DNA from: Sulfurimonas sp.
Lineage (GTDB): Bacteria; Campylobacterota; Campylobacteria; Campylobacterales; Sulfurimonadaceae
Direction: 5' to 3'
DNA length: 6,261 nucleotides
Assembly: GCA_027047745.1 (NCBI GenBank)
Contig: JALTUB010000145.1
Coordinates: forward strand, 1 to 6,261
The position numbers were made by a program, and so were the translations under genes. Below are positions 1-6,224 of the stretch, in pieces. Within the stretch, counting starts at the first letter, position 1, and every line of letters begins with the position of its first letter. The notes below the pieces were generated by a model, which saw nothing but the letters and a program-made list of their open reading frames with translations, was not told the origin of the DNA and ran no database searches.

Positions 1-33
1 AAATCGGTTAAAAGTGCAAGATTAAGTTTGAAT

Positions 34-58
34 TTATACTTTCATATTGCAAGTATAA
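34..58. repeat. Perfect 8-bp inverted repeat, TTATACTT / AAGTATAA with 9-base loop
   Basis: Arms at 34-41 and 51-58 are exactly complementary around TCATATTGC. The sequence lacks the GC-rich stem and T-run of an intrinsic terminator. It covers a minus-strand TATACT (52-57) and a plus-strand TATAAT (54-59), so an operator role at a promoter is more plausible than termination. The function is inferred. Confidence 0.5.
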
Positions 59-81
59 TAATTGTACATAGTCAAAATCAA
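52..81 (-). promoter_or_regulatory. Candidate outward sigma70-type promoter
   Basis: On the minus strand TTGATT (76-81) and TATACT (52-57) are separated by 18 bases, a reasonable sigma70 pair pointing out of the left edge of the window. It would start a separate transcription unit downstream of the broken gene. The hexamers lie inside AT-rich sequence where chance matches are common. Confidence 0.35.
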
Positions 82-111
82 GAATGAAATTCGTCTTAAT
101 CTTATAAAATG

Positions 112-362
112 TTACCTTATCTCATAAAAGAGTAGAGATGACAATGTCAATACAGCTACCACATCTAACAGTCGTTCAGAAAAGAAAGCAGCCAGACTTT
201 GATAATACTTTATTCCTAATGGAGAGAGAAATATGGTATCTTCTTTACAAGTACAAGTGTCTCTTCTTGATTCAAAGTAAAGAGAAGGACTGTGATGTAT
301 AAAAGCATGACAGCTATGATACTGCCACTTATCCATCTTAGTTTTTTAGAAGAAAGTTTAAT
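112..362 (-). pseudogene. Degraded YbhN/LPG-synthase-TM-type (flippase-like) membrane protein remnant
   Basis: Two reading frames each carry a piece of what looks like one membrane protein. Frame A (about 362 down to 240) encodes KLSSKKLRW, a hydrophobic helix (SGSIIAVMLLYITVLLF) and LNQEETLVLVKKI, then stops at 216-218. Frame B (about 234 down to 115) encodes FLSPLGIKYYQSLAAFFSERLLDVVAVL and LSSLLFYEIR, then stops at 112-114. The family usually begins with one helix and later has a pattern like 'slaaffsERllDvlal'. Here about 60 residues that should lie between are missing, the frame changes near 222-250, and the rest of the roughly 300-residue protein is absent. Frame A has no ATG at its beginning; an ATT codon sits at 360-362, overlapping the HAD stop, and a TTG lies farther up at 396-398 inside the HAD gene. 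An intact gene may once have closed this operon. Family assignment rests mainly on the short ERLLD segment. Confidence 0.5.
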
Positions 363-951
363 CGTCTCTGAATGGTTTGTAAAAACTCTCGTCTGCAAGC
401 TCTAGAAGCTCTTTATCCCCACTACTGTCACCATAGGCATAGATGTGATCATAATCGTCTAAAATGTACTTCTCTTTGACTCTATGAGCTTTTTCTACAC
501 CATAGCAGTTTTTGGTGAGAAGCTGACCTGTGACGATGCCCTCTTTGATCTCTAGCTTTGTTGCTATGAGGTCGAGACCGTTTTTGTCGCACCAGGGTTT
601 TAGCCAGCATTCTATGGATGCAGAGACTATGACTATTTTATGTCTTTGTTCTTTATGCCATGCTATCTTTTCCATGGCTTTTGGTCTTAGGATGGTGTCA
701 ATGTGTTTTAGAGAATACTCTTGGGCTATGATTTGGAACTGCTCCTCGATTACACCCTTGAAGAAGTATGAGATCATCATCTGTTTGGCTTTGTAGTTGG
801 GGATTAGTTTTAGCTTGTAGGCAGTGAGCATTGGCGAAAGCACTGTTATTCCCCATATGAACTTTACATCACCTACAACGAAGCGGATGAACTTTATTAG
901 ACTGTCGTCTGTTGTTATGGTACCGTCGAAGTCGAAGAGAGCTAGTTTCAT
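358..951 (-). CDS. HAD-IB family phosphatase, candidate polyprenyl-phosphoryl-5-phosphoribose phosphatase
   Basis: A 197-residue HAD hydrolase of the SerB-like IB subclass. Motif I is FDFDGTIT (6-13; nucleophile D7, general acid D9), motif II is VIVSAS (107-112; S110), motif III is probably K154 in GVEKAHR, and motif IV is YGDSSGDKELL (173-183; D175 and D179). A mostly helical cap with hydrophobic stretches (about 21-65) lies between motifs I and II and could contact a membrane-bound lipid substrate. The operon makes the 5'-phosphate of polyprenyl-phosphoryl-phosphoribose the likely target; mycobacteria have a PAP2-type protein (Rv3807c) proposed for that step. HAD domains fused to UbiA transferases in other bacteria would support the same link (recalled, not tested here). 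The ATG directly follows the TAA of the GT-C gene, with a weak AAGAG eight bases upstream. A phosphoserine phosphatase role is the alternative but fits the context poorly. Confidence 0.85.
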   Translation of the reverse strand: MKLALFDFDGTITTDDSLIKFIRFVVGDVKFIWGITVLSPMLTAYKLKLIPNYKAKQMMISYFFKGVIEEQFQIIAQEYSLKHIDTILRPKAMEKIAWHKEQRHKIVIVSASIECWLKPWCDKNGLDLIATKLEIKEGIVTGQLLTKNCYGVEKAHRVKEKYILDDYDHIYAYGDSSGDKELLELADESFYKPFRDD

Positions 952-2898
952 TTACTGAACTCTTGTAATTGTTAAACTTTTTATAGTTAAATCACCTGTG
1001 CCATTATAGAAGTTTCTTATTTCAATTTTTTCATTTGAGTACTCTTCTGGTATCGTAAAATTTTTAATTATATGGCTATCATTACCTTGTGTCCCAATCA
1101 ATTGACCTTTTTTCAATAACTTAGCTTCTTTTGGCAAGGCAATAACAACATCCCAGCTACCAACAATTGTATTGTTTTTGTTCTTACTAATATAATTTAT
1201 ATCAAAACTATATTTTCCTGCAGGAAGTGAAACATATGGACCAAAGGTGATATATCCAGTTTTTGTTCCCATCGTAGCAATAACTATAGATTTTATTTTT
1301 TTTCCTACACGTGATGGCAGTTCAGCACCTTTCCATGTCTGTGTAGAATTAACCATTTCAAAAGGTTTTAAGGTAAACCCTTTCTTGTAGTATACAATAT
1401 CAGTTTTTCCACAATGATAAACGCTGGTGGGAGCTCCATTAAGCTTAACAATCTTTTTTTGATCTAACTTATAACTAGTTGATGCTCCATTATCAATTAA
1501 TGCAAAATCATATTTGTTGTGATACCATTCTTCCGTAGTAATCCAAGTATATGGGTCTAGATTATTATTGACTTGCGCTAATGTTAAATTTTGGTTACTT
1601 AAAATATATAGTTGTTTACTTTGCCAATATTGGGCAATTCCTAAAGTTGCTCCAGTATCTTTAGAAAAATTATCAACACATTCAACTAAAGGAGTAGTAT
1701 ATTTTGTATAAATAGTTGCATGCAATAATTTTGATCTAGAATCTAAAAGTATTAAAATTAATAAAACTACAAAAAGTATCATAAATAGTGGTTGAAGATA
1801 TATCTTTATTTTTGCAGAAGGACTCAAATATTGTATGTATATAGGTAAGAATAATAAAGGTAAAATAAAAAGTGGTATCATATATCTAGTTGAAATGGGA
1901 AGAGTTATTAAAGAAAAAACACTTAAAGATCCTATTAACAAAAAGATTAGAAAGAGAGACAAAAATAATGTTCTTATATCTAGCATGTACTTTTCATGAA
2001 CATATAAAAGCTTGTTTTTGAAGACAATCAAAAATACAGCAAGAACGATAACAACAACACTTAGAGAAAAGCTAATTGTCTCATTTTGATAAGCATTAAT
2101 AAATATATTTTGTAAAACTTCAACATTTTTACTTAATTGACTCACTAATAATTTTGGAGAGTATGCTCTTTCATTAAATATGAGTACGCCGTGAATCATA
2201 TTACCTAAAAAAATGGTGAAAGCTAGAGCGATAGAAAGCACAATAGTTTTTTTTCCATCAAGAATATTCATTAACCATAAAGTAAAAATACTGAAAAAGA
2301 ATGGTAGTAAAAAATGAAGTTTGTATAATCCATCTGAAGCTATTGCTAATGATGATAATACTATGAAATAGAACAAGACTAACCATATTATTTTTGATTC
2401 AGATAATAGTTTTAGTAAAAAGTATAATGCAAATAAGCCAACTAGAAATTCTCCATAATGAAAGGCACTTAAAAATATAAAATGTGATGAGACTGTCGGG
2501 AAAAGATATAAAAATGCGAATATGAATGAAGTGATTTCAATAGAAATAGTCCGAGTAAAAAATAGTGAATAAATTTTATATATTGCAAACACAAAAAGTA
2601 TCGATTGTAAGGTAAAAAACAATGGAATAGCATAATAGTAATCACTTGCAATAAAATTTGAAATAGCATACATGGGCATATCAGGAAAGAAGTAAGGTGC
2701 TGGTGTCAAAAACCAATGAGAATAATGTCCAGTGCCTGATATAACATCTTTGTAGAGTGAAGGTAAATACAAAGCATCCGAATTATAAAACATACTCATT
2801 GTCATCTTATGTGTAAGGTACAATGCGATATTTGAAATAAGTACAAATATTATAAGTAAATAGGAAATAAATAAATTAGACTTTTTCAGTTTGTTCAT
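952..2898 (-). CDS. Multi-pass membrane protein with GT-C glycosyltransferase architecture; candidate arabinosyltransferase with C-terminal beta-rich domain
   Basis: A 648-residue protein without a family I can name for certain. After one helix (about 8-28) comes a long first loop (29-88) rich in acidic and aromatic residues: NSDALYLPSLYKD (39-51) and PAPYFFPDMPMY (66-77). Acidic residues there (D41, D51, D73) are the usual catalytic location in GT-C enzymes that use polyprenyl-phosphate sugars. About ten further helices follow to residue 385, with conserved-looking HYGEF (147-151), ASDGLYKLH (187-195) and STRYMIP (336-342). The remainder is soluble: a middle part (about 390-505, with GIAQYWQSK) and a final 130 residues with GYITFGPYVSLPAGKYSF (548-565), which reads as a jelly-roll or carbohydrate-binding-like beta-sandwich, the layout also seen in mycobacterial Emb/Aft-type enzymes. 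It sits where aftA lies in mycobacteria. Base composition is markedly lower in GC than in its neighbours. The start overlaps the dprE2 stop (ATGA) without a strong Shine-Dalgarno. Acceptor unknown. Confidence 0.72.
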   Translation of the reverse strand: MNKLKKSNLFISYLLIIFVLISNIALYLTHKMTMSMFYNSDALYLPSLYKDVISGTGHYSHWFLTPAPYFFPDMPMYAISNFIASDYYYAIPLFFTLQSILFVFAIYKIYSLFFTRTISIEITSFIFAFLYLFPTVSSHFIFLSAFHYGEFLVGLFALYFLLKLLSESKIIWLVLFYFIVLSSLAIASDGLYKLHFLLPFFFSIFTLWLMNILDGKKTIVLSIALAFTIFLGNMIHGVLIFNERAYSPKLLVSQLSKNVEVLQNIFINAYQNETISFSLSVVVIVLAVFLIVFKNKLLYVHEKYMLDIRTLFLSLFLIFLLIGSLSVFSLITLPISTRYMIPLFILPLLFLPIYIQYLSPSAKIKIYLQPLFMILFVVLLILILLDSRSKLLHATIYTKYTTPLVECVDNFSKDTGATLGIAQYWQSKQLYILSNQNLTLAQVNNNLDPYTWITTEEWYHNKYDFALIDNGASTSYKLDQKKIVKLNGAPTSVYHCGKTDIVYYKKGFTLKPFEMVNSTQTWKGAELPSRVGKKIKSIVIATMGTKTGYITFGPYVSLPAGKYSFDINYISKNKNNTIVGSWDVVIALPKEAKLLKKGQLIGTQGNDSHIIKNFTIPEEYSNEKIEIRNFYNGTGDLTIKSLTITRVQ

Positions 2899-3626
2899 AT
2901 ACTCATCTTTTTAAATTGAAACTCTGGTATATTACGAATAATCAACATCACCCATTTCCAAATCCACTTAGTATAAAGTACATTTTTACCTTTCTGCTGA
3001 GCATTAAACACATCCCTAGCCACTTCTTCAGGCTGCGCTGTCAGCTTCTCAGGCAGATCCAACTCTTCGGTCATCTTAGTAGCCACAAACCCAGGCTTCA
3101 CTGTCAGTACATGCACCTGTGCATCATAAAGTCTATTTCTAAGTCCAGAGAGGTAAATAGTAAGTGCTGCTTTAGCTGAGCCATAGATGTAGTTGCTCTT
3201 GCGACCTCGATCACCAGCAACAGAAGAGATACCGACTATAAAACCGCTTCTTCTTTTTTCAAAGTCATTGGCGATGATGTTAAAAAGACTAACCACACCT
3301 GTATAGTTGGTGTCCATAATTCTTTTTGCTTCTTCAAAGTCGTTCTGTGCTTTCTCTTGCTCTCCAAGATACCCCACAGCAGAGATAACACCAAGAGGCT
3401 TCTCTTCTATGCTATCATAGAAAGCTCGATGGCTTTTATAGTCTAAGATATCTAGCTCAAGAAGTTTGACACTTTTTTGTGTTCTTGTTGTAACATCCTG
3501 GGCAAACTCTGATAGTTCGTCTACATTTCTAGCAGCAAGGTAAAGGTTATACCCCTGTTTGGCATATTCTCTTGCACAAGCTTTAGCGATGTCACTCTTG
3601 GCACCGATTATTAATACATAACTCAT
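2895..3626 (-). CDS. dprE2: DprE2-like short-chain dehydrogenase (2'-keto-polyprenyl-phosphoryl-arabinose reductase)
   Basis: A 243-residue classical-size SDR expected to reduce the DprE1 product with NAD(P)H, giving polyprenyl-phosphoryl-D-arabinose. The Rossmann nucleotide loop is GAKSDIA (8-14), an altered form of the usual TGxxxGIG. It has NYTG (107-110), the catalytic ISSVAG (133-138; the active Ser is S134 or S135) and YGSAK (148-152; Y148, K152), then KPGFVATKM (177-185). The C-terminus WKWVMLIIRNIPEFQFKKMSI-like tail (223-243) closely resembles the end of M. tuberculosis DprE2 (xYVMxxLRHIPxxxFRKLPI), which sets it apart from generic SDRs. The start follows the dprE1 TAA by one base, with an AGGA seven bases upstream. 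Its TGA overlaps the next gene's ATG (ATGA). This obligate-pair arrangement supports joint epimerase function. Confidence 0.93.
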   Translation of the reverse strand: MSYVLIIGAKSDIAKACAREYAKQGYNLYLAARNVDELSEFAQDVTTRTQKSVKLLELDILDYKSHRAFYDSIEEKPLGVISAVGYLGEQEKAQNDFEEAKRIMDTNYTGVVSLFNIIANDFEKRRSGFIVGISSVAGDRGRKSNYIYGSAKAALTIYLSGLRNRLYDAQVHVLTVKPGFVATKMTEELDLPEKLTAQPEEVARDVFNAQQKGKNVLYTKWIWKWVMLIIRNIPEFQFKKMSI

Positions 3627-3627
3627 A

Positions 3628-4926
3628 TTATATTCCTACTCTTTTTGATTGTAATGATTGGAACTTACTGTCCATTTTGTTGTCTATTCTATATTGTCTA
3701 AATTTCTCTATGTGTGGATAACCTTGCTCAAAGGTCTCTTTACTCACTCTTACATCTTTGGTCAGATATATCCGTCCCTTATGTTTGACGACAATCTCAT
3801 CAAGTTGGTCAAGGAGTTCAAACAGACCTTTCTCTATCTTGAAGTCTAGGGCAAGAGAGTAACCTTCTATAGGAAACGAGAGCCAGTTGTCATTTGCTTT
3901 ACCATATAGTTTAAGTACTGCAAGAAATGAACCCTTACCAGACTTGGAGATAGCACTTAGAATCTCTTCCAGTCCTTCGTAGCTTGTCTCTTTAGGCAAT
4001 ATAAACTGATACTGAGTAAAACCGTTCTTTCCATAGATACGGTTCCAATGTCCTATAGCATCTAAAGGGTAGAAGAAAGTATCTATGTCTACTCTCTGCT
4101 TTGAGACACCATCTTTAGCTTTACCGTAGTACAACCAGTTAAAAGCTCTGACACTCCAGTTGTTGAGTGCGAAGCTTGGAAAGTTGAGGGGGATAGAGAG
4201 TTGGCTTTTCTTTTTATACTTTAAGTTACCATCATTTCTGAAATCTCCAACCATTAGTAGACACTTACCAATCTCTTTGTCTTTAGCAAGACAGTCTATC
4301 CATGCTACTGAGTATGGTTTATCTTGATACTCCTCAAATGCCTCAAAGGTCTCTTTGAGGTTTTTCGTCTTGATGGTGGTCTGGTCTATGTATTGGGAAT
4401 TGATTTTCTTCAGATATATTTTTGCATCTAAAACAACACCTGTTAATCCCATACCTCCACAGGTAGCTTTCCACAAGTCAGGTGTTTTTTCTTTTGTGCA
4501 AATTAGCACTTCCCCATCTTCTAACATAATAGTGAACTCTTTCACACATTCAGAGAAACACCCTTCAACATGATGGTTCTTTCCATGTACATCAGAAGCA
4601 ATAGCACCACCTACTGTGATGAGTTTCGTACCGGGGGTAACTTTTAGAAACCAGCCTCTTGGAACATAAGATTCCAGTATTTCTGAAAGCAGAACACCTG
4701 CTTGAACATGCAAGAGTCCCTGTTGCTCATCAAAGCCTATGAAGTAGTCTTTGGGCTTGACGTTGATGATGTTGGAGCTTAATGCACTGTCACCGTAGCT
4801 TCTGCCATTACCGTAGGGTATGAGAGCATCATGTTCTTCGATGATCTCTTTAAGTGTCTCTTTTCTGTCGAACTTAAATACAGTGTTTGTGGCTTTTGGG
4901 TACATTCCCCAGCTTAGAAGGCTCAT
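3628..4926 (-). CDS. dprE1: DprE1-like FAD-dependent oxidase (polyprenyl-phosphoryl-beta-D-ribose 2'-oxidase)
   Basis: A 432-residue FAD oxidoreductase of the VAO/PCMH fold that tracks M. tuberculosis DprE1 almost end to end (the mycobacterial protein is about 460 residues). It should oxidise the 2'-OH of polyprenyl-phosphoryl-ribose to the keto intermediate. Clear matches are the FAD motif GRSYGDSA (41-48), VTPGTKLITVGGAIASDVHGKNHH (96-119, with H114 and K116 corresponding to DprE1 H132 and K134), CGGMGLTGVV (156-165), FFYPLDAIGHWNRIYG (284-299), GFTQYQFILP (302-311), LSFPIEG (349-355) and YLTKDVR (387-393, K390 matching DprE1 K418). The residue equivalent to Cys387, the benzothiazinone target, is Ala359. 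The ATG overlaps the preceding TGA (ATGA) and has an AGGAG eight bases upstream. No signal peptide or membrane segment is evident. Its partner DprE2 starts one base after its stop. Confidence 0.94.
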   Translation of the reverse strand: MSLLSWGMYPKATNTVFKFDRKETLKEIIEEHDALIPYGNGRSYGDSALSSNIINVKPKDYFIGFDEQQGLLHVQAGVLLSEILESYVPRGWFLKVTPGTKLITVGGAIASDVHGKNHHVEGCFSECVKEFTIMLEDGEVLICTKEKTPDLWKATCGGMGLTGVVLDAKIYLKKINSQYIDQTTIKTKNLKETFEAFEEYQDKPYSVAWIDCLAKDKEIGKCLLMVGDFRNDGNLKYKKKSQLSIPLNFPSFALNNWSVRAFNWLYYGKAKDGVSKQRVDIDTFFYPLDAIGHWNRIYGKNGFTQYQFILPKETSYEGLEEILSAISKSGKGSFLAVLKLYGKANDNWLSFPIEGYSLALDFKIEKGLFELLDQLDEIVVKHKGRIYLTKDVRVSKETFEQGYPHIEKFRQYRIDNKMDSKFQSLQSKRVGI

Positions 4927-5330
4927 AAGGCGATCTCCTCTTTATGGATAAAAACAAACTTCTTGTCTAAGAAGTATTTGATGACATAGCCAATACTCAG
5001 ACCTATAACGGCACCGAGATATTTAGCGTTTGGGTCTTGAGAGAGAGCATCAAAGGCGATTTCTGTTCCCCAGAAGATGATAGTAGTAAAGACACCCATA
5101 AGAGAGTAGAGTGCAAACTTTTTGGCATCGTCTTTTTTATCTTTGACTTCATGATAAAAAATGAACTTTTTATCTAAGACATACTTAACTACTAAACCTG
5201 CAAGTGTACCAATGAACATGGCGACATAGAGCGCATCGAAGTTTGAATAAAACAAGAAACTCAGATATTGGAAAGACAGGTTAAAAAGTGTTGAAATACC
5301 TGCAAAGATGATGTATTTAAAAGCTGTCAT
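4923..5330 (-). CDS. GtrA-family small membrane protein
   Basis: This 135-residue protein has four predicted membrane helices (roughly residues 5-27, 33-52, 75-94 and 103-120) arranged as two similar halves. Each half ends in nearly the same motif: KYVLDKKFIF (49-58) and KYFLDKKFVF (118-127). This is the GtrA/DPMS_TMD pattern, in which small four-helix proteins are linked to polyprenyl-phosphate sugars, as proposed flippases or as membrane partners of glycosyltransferases. The mycobacterial counterpart next to dprE1, Rv3789, is also a GtrA protein, so a role with polyprenyl-phosphoryl-arabinose is the natural inference. The ATG directly follows the UbiA TAA with no strong Shine-Dalgarno in front, suggesting translational coupling. 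Its own TGA overlaps the next start as ATGA. Family membership is firm; actual flippase activity is not shown by sequence. Confidence 0.85.
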   Translation of the reverse strand: MTAFKYIIFAGISTLFNLSFQYLSFLFYSNFDALYVAMFIGTLAGLVVKYVLDKKFIFYHEVKDKKDDAKKFALYSLMGVFTTIIFWGTEIAFDALSQDPNAKYLGAVIGLSIGYVIKYFLDKKFVFIHKEEIAL

Positions 5331-6200
5331 TTAATATAAAATCCATGTAAAAAAGATGATCCAAGCTACAATAGTTAATTGCATAAAACGATCTTTTAAA
5401 ACTATTTTTGTAGGAGAACCACTATCTAAGTGAACAAAGGCTATCTGTAAGTAACGCATGATTCCTAGTATCACAAACAGTGCTGTAAGATAGAGGTATT
5501 GAGAGTGGAAGCGTTCTACAACCTCTGCTGATGTTGTATAAATAGTATAAGCAACAATAACTACAGATGCCATGATAGCCATAGCAGTATCAAGGAACTG
5601 TAGATTATATCCATCAATAACTTTTCGCATCTTTTTTCCAGTCTCTAAGTAAATGAGAACATCATCTCTTCTTTTAGCAAGAGCCATAAACAGGGCTAAA
5701 AGAAAAGTCATAATAACAATCCACATTGAAAGTTGTATACCTGTAACAGCTGAACCAATAAATAATCGAAGAACAAATCCAATAGCAATAATAACAACAT
5801 CAAGAATAGCAATATGTTTAAGGTAGAAGCTATATGCAATATTCATAATGACATAAGCAGCAAGGATAGCTAAGGCTGAAAGAGAGTGTGTTGCCATTAG
5901 AGCAAACCCAGAAAACCCTAAAACCACCATAATCACAATAGCTTGAGGTTTACTAATAGCTCCAGATGCTAATGGTCGATTTTTTTTCTTTGGGTGTTCT
6001 CTATCTTCTTCTATGTCATGGTAATCATTCAATGTATAGATAGTACTTGCAGTGAGCGAAAAGGCTATAAAAGCGATAATAGCATTAAGTAGCAGTGATG
6101 TATCTGTGATCTTCAGAGCAAAAAAGAGCGGAAGGAAGATGAAAAGGTTTTTAATATATTGGTGTGGTCGCATAAGCTTTATAAGTGCATCTATTTTCAA
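5331..6200 (-). CDS. UbiA-family polyprenyl-phosphate phosphoribosyltransferase (decaprenyl-phosphate phosphoribosyltransferase / DPPR synthase-like)
   Basis: This 289-residue integral membrane protein belongs to the UbiA superfamily and is the likely first step of the pathway: transfer of 5-phosphoribose from PRPP to a polyprenyl phosphate. Visible signatures are the N-terminal RPHQYIKN (residues 11-18), the Asp-rich cytoplasmic motif NDYHDIEEDREHP (58-70; N58, D59, D62, D66) followed by KKKNRPLASG, a second loop with AYSFYLK and D134 (122-134), and the basic AKRRDD (175-180). The R-P-x-Q-x-x-K-N start and D-R/x-HP-K-RP block are typical of the Rv3806c-type subfamily rather than of quinone or heme prenyltransferases. 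About eight to nine hydrophobic helices fill the rest. The start is TTG, supported by an AGAAGG Shine-Dalgarno six bases upstream; the next in-frame Met is residue 10, which would cut into the conserved N-terminus. It is the first gene of the operon, and its TAA abuts the ATG of the GtrA gene. Substrate assignment rests on motifs plus neighbours; prenyl chain length cannot be read. Confidence 0.88.
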   Translation of the reverse strand: MKIDALIKLMRPHQYIKNLFIFLPLFFALKITDTSLLLNAIIAFIAFSLTASTIYTLNDYHDIEEDREHPKKKNRPLASGAISKPQAIVIMVVLGFSGFALMATHSLSALAILAAYVIMNIAYSFYLKHIAILDVVIIAIGFVLRLFIGSAVTGIQLSMWIVIMTFLLALFMALAKRRDDVLIYLETGKKMRKVIDGYNLQFLDTAMAIMASVVIVAYTIYTTSAEVVERFHSQYLYLTALFVILGIMRYLQIAFVHLDSGSPTKIVLKDRFMQLTIVAWIIFFTWILY

Positions 6201-6206
6201 TCGTTC

Positions 6207-6212
6207 CCTTCT
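6207..6212 (-). promoter_or_regulatory. Shine-Dalgarno AGAAGG supporting the TTG start of the UbiA gene
   Basis: AGAAGG on the minus strand is followed by six bases and then TTG at 6198-6200. There is no ATG in frame between the site and residue 10, and the residues between (KIDALIKL) lead straight into the conserved RPxQxxKN, so this site decides the start. Confidence 0.7.
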
Positions 6213-6224
6213 CTATAACTTTGG

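Larger units (their letters stand above)
19..102. repeat. Imperfect 16/17-bp inverted repeat flanking the inner dyad
   Basis: AGATTAAGTTTGAATTT at 19-35 matches the reverse complement of 87-102, AGATTAAGACGAATTT, apart from a two- to three-base stretch in the middle. The arms enclose about 50 bases containing the smaller 34-58 dyad and promoter-like hexamers. This may be a pair of regulator sites or a remnant of a small element; nothing here decides between them. Confidence 0.4.

Noticed and set aside
100..360. Intrinsic terminator after the HAD gene
   Set aside because: T-rich stretches occur, but I found no stable GC-containing stem directly before a T-run on the minus strand.
530..796. 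Plus-strand open frame of 88 codons
   Set aside because: It is antisense to the HAD gene, covers its catalytic motif region, and has no recognisable product.
2469..2669. Minus-strand open frame of 66 codons inside the GT-C gene
   Set aside because: Its hydrophobic content is a by-product of AT-rich transmembrane codons read in another frame.
2916..3179. Plus-strand open frame of 87 codons
   Set aside because: It lies opposite the well-supported DprE2 gene and shows no family features or credible ribosome site.
3658..3849. Plus-strand open frame of 63 codons, and a similar one at 4355-4573
   Set aside because: Both are antisense to the DprE1 gene, whose motifs run continuously across these stretches.
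3628..4926. FAD oxidase as a glycolate oxidase or gulonolactone oxidase
   Set aside because: Conservation with DprE1 runs through both the FAD and substrate domains, including HGKNHH, HWNRIYG and the C-terminal TKDVR.
5331..6200. UbiA gene as a 4-hydroxybenzoate or heme O prenyltransferase
   Set aside because: The RPHQYIKN start, the NDxxDxxxDREHPKKKNRP block and the DprE1/DprE2 neighbours fit the phosphoribosyltransferase branch better.
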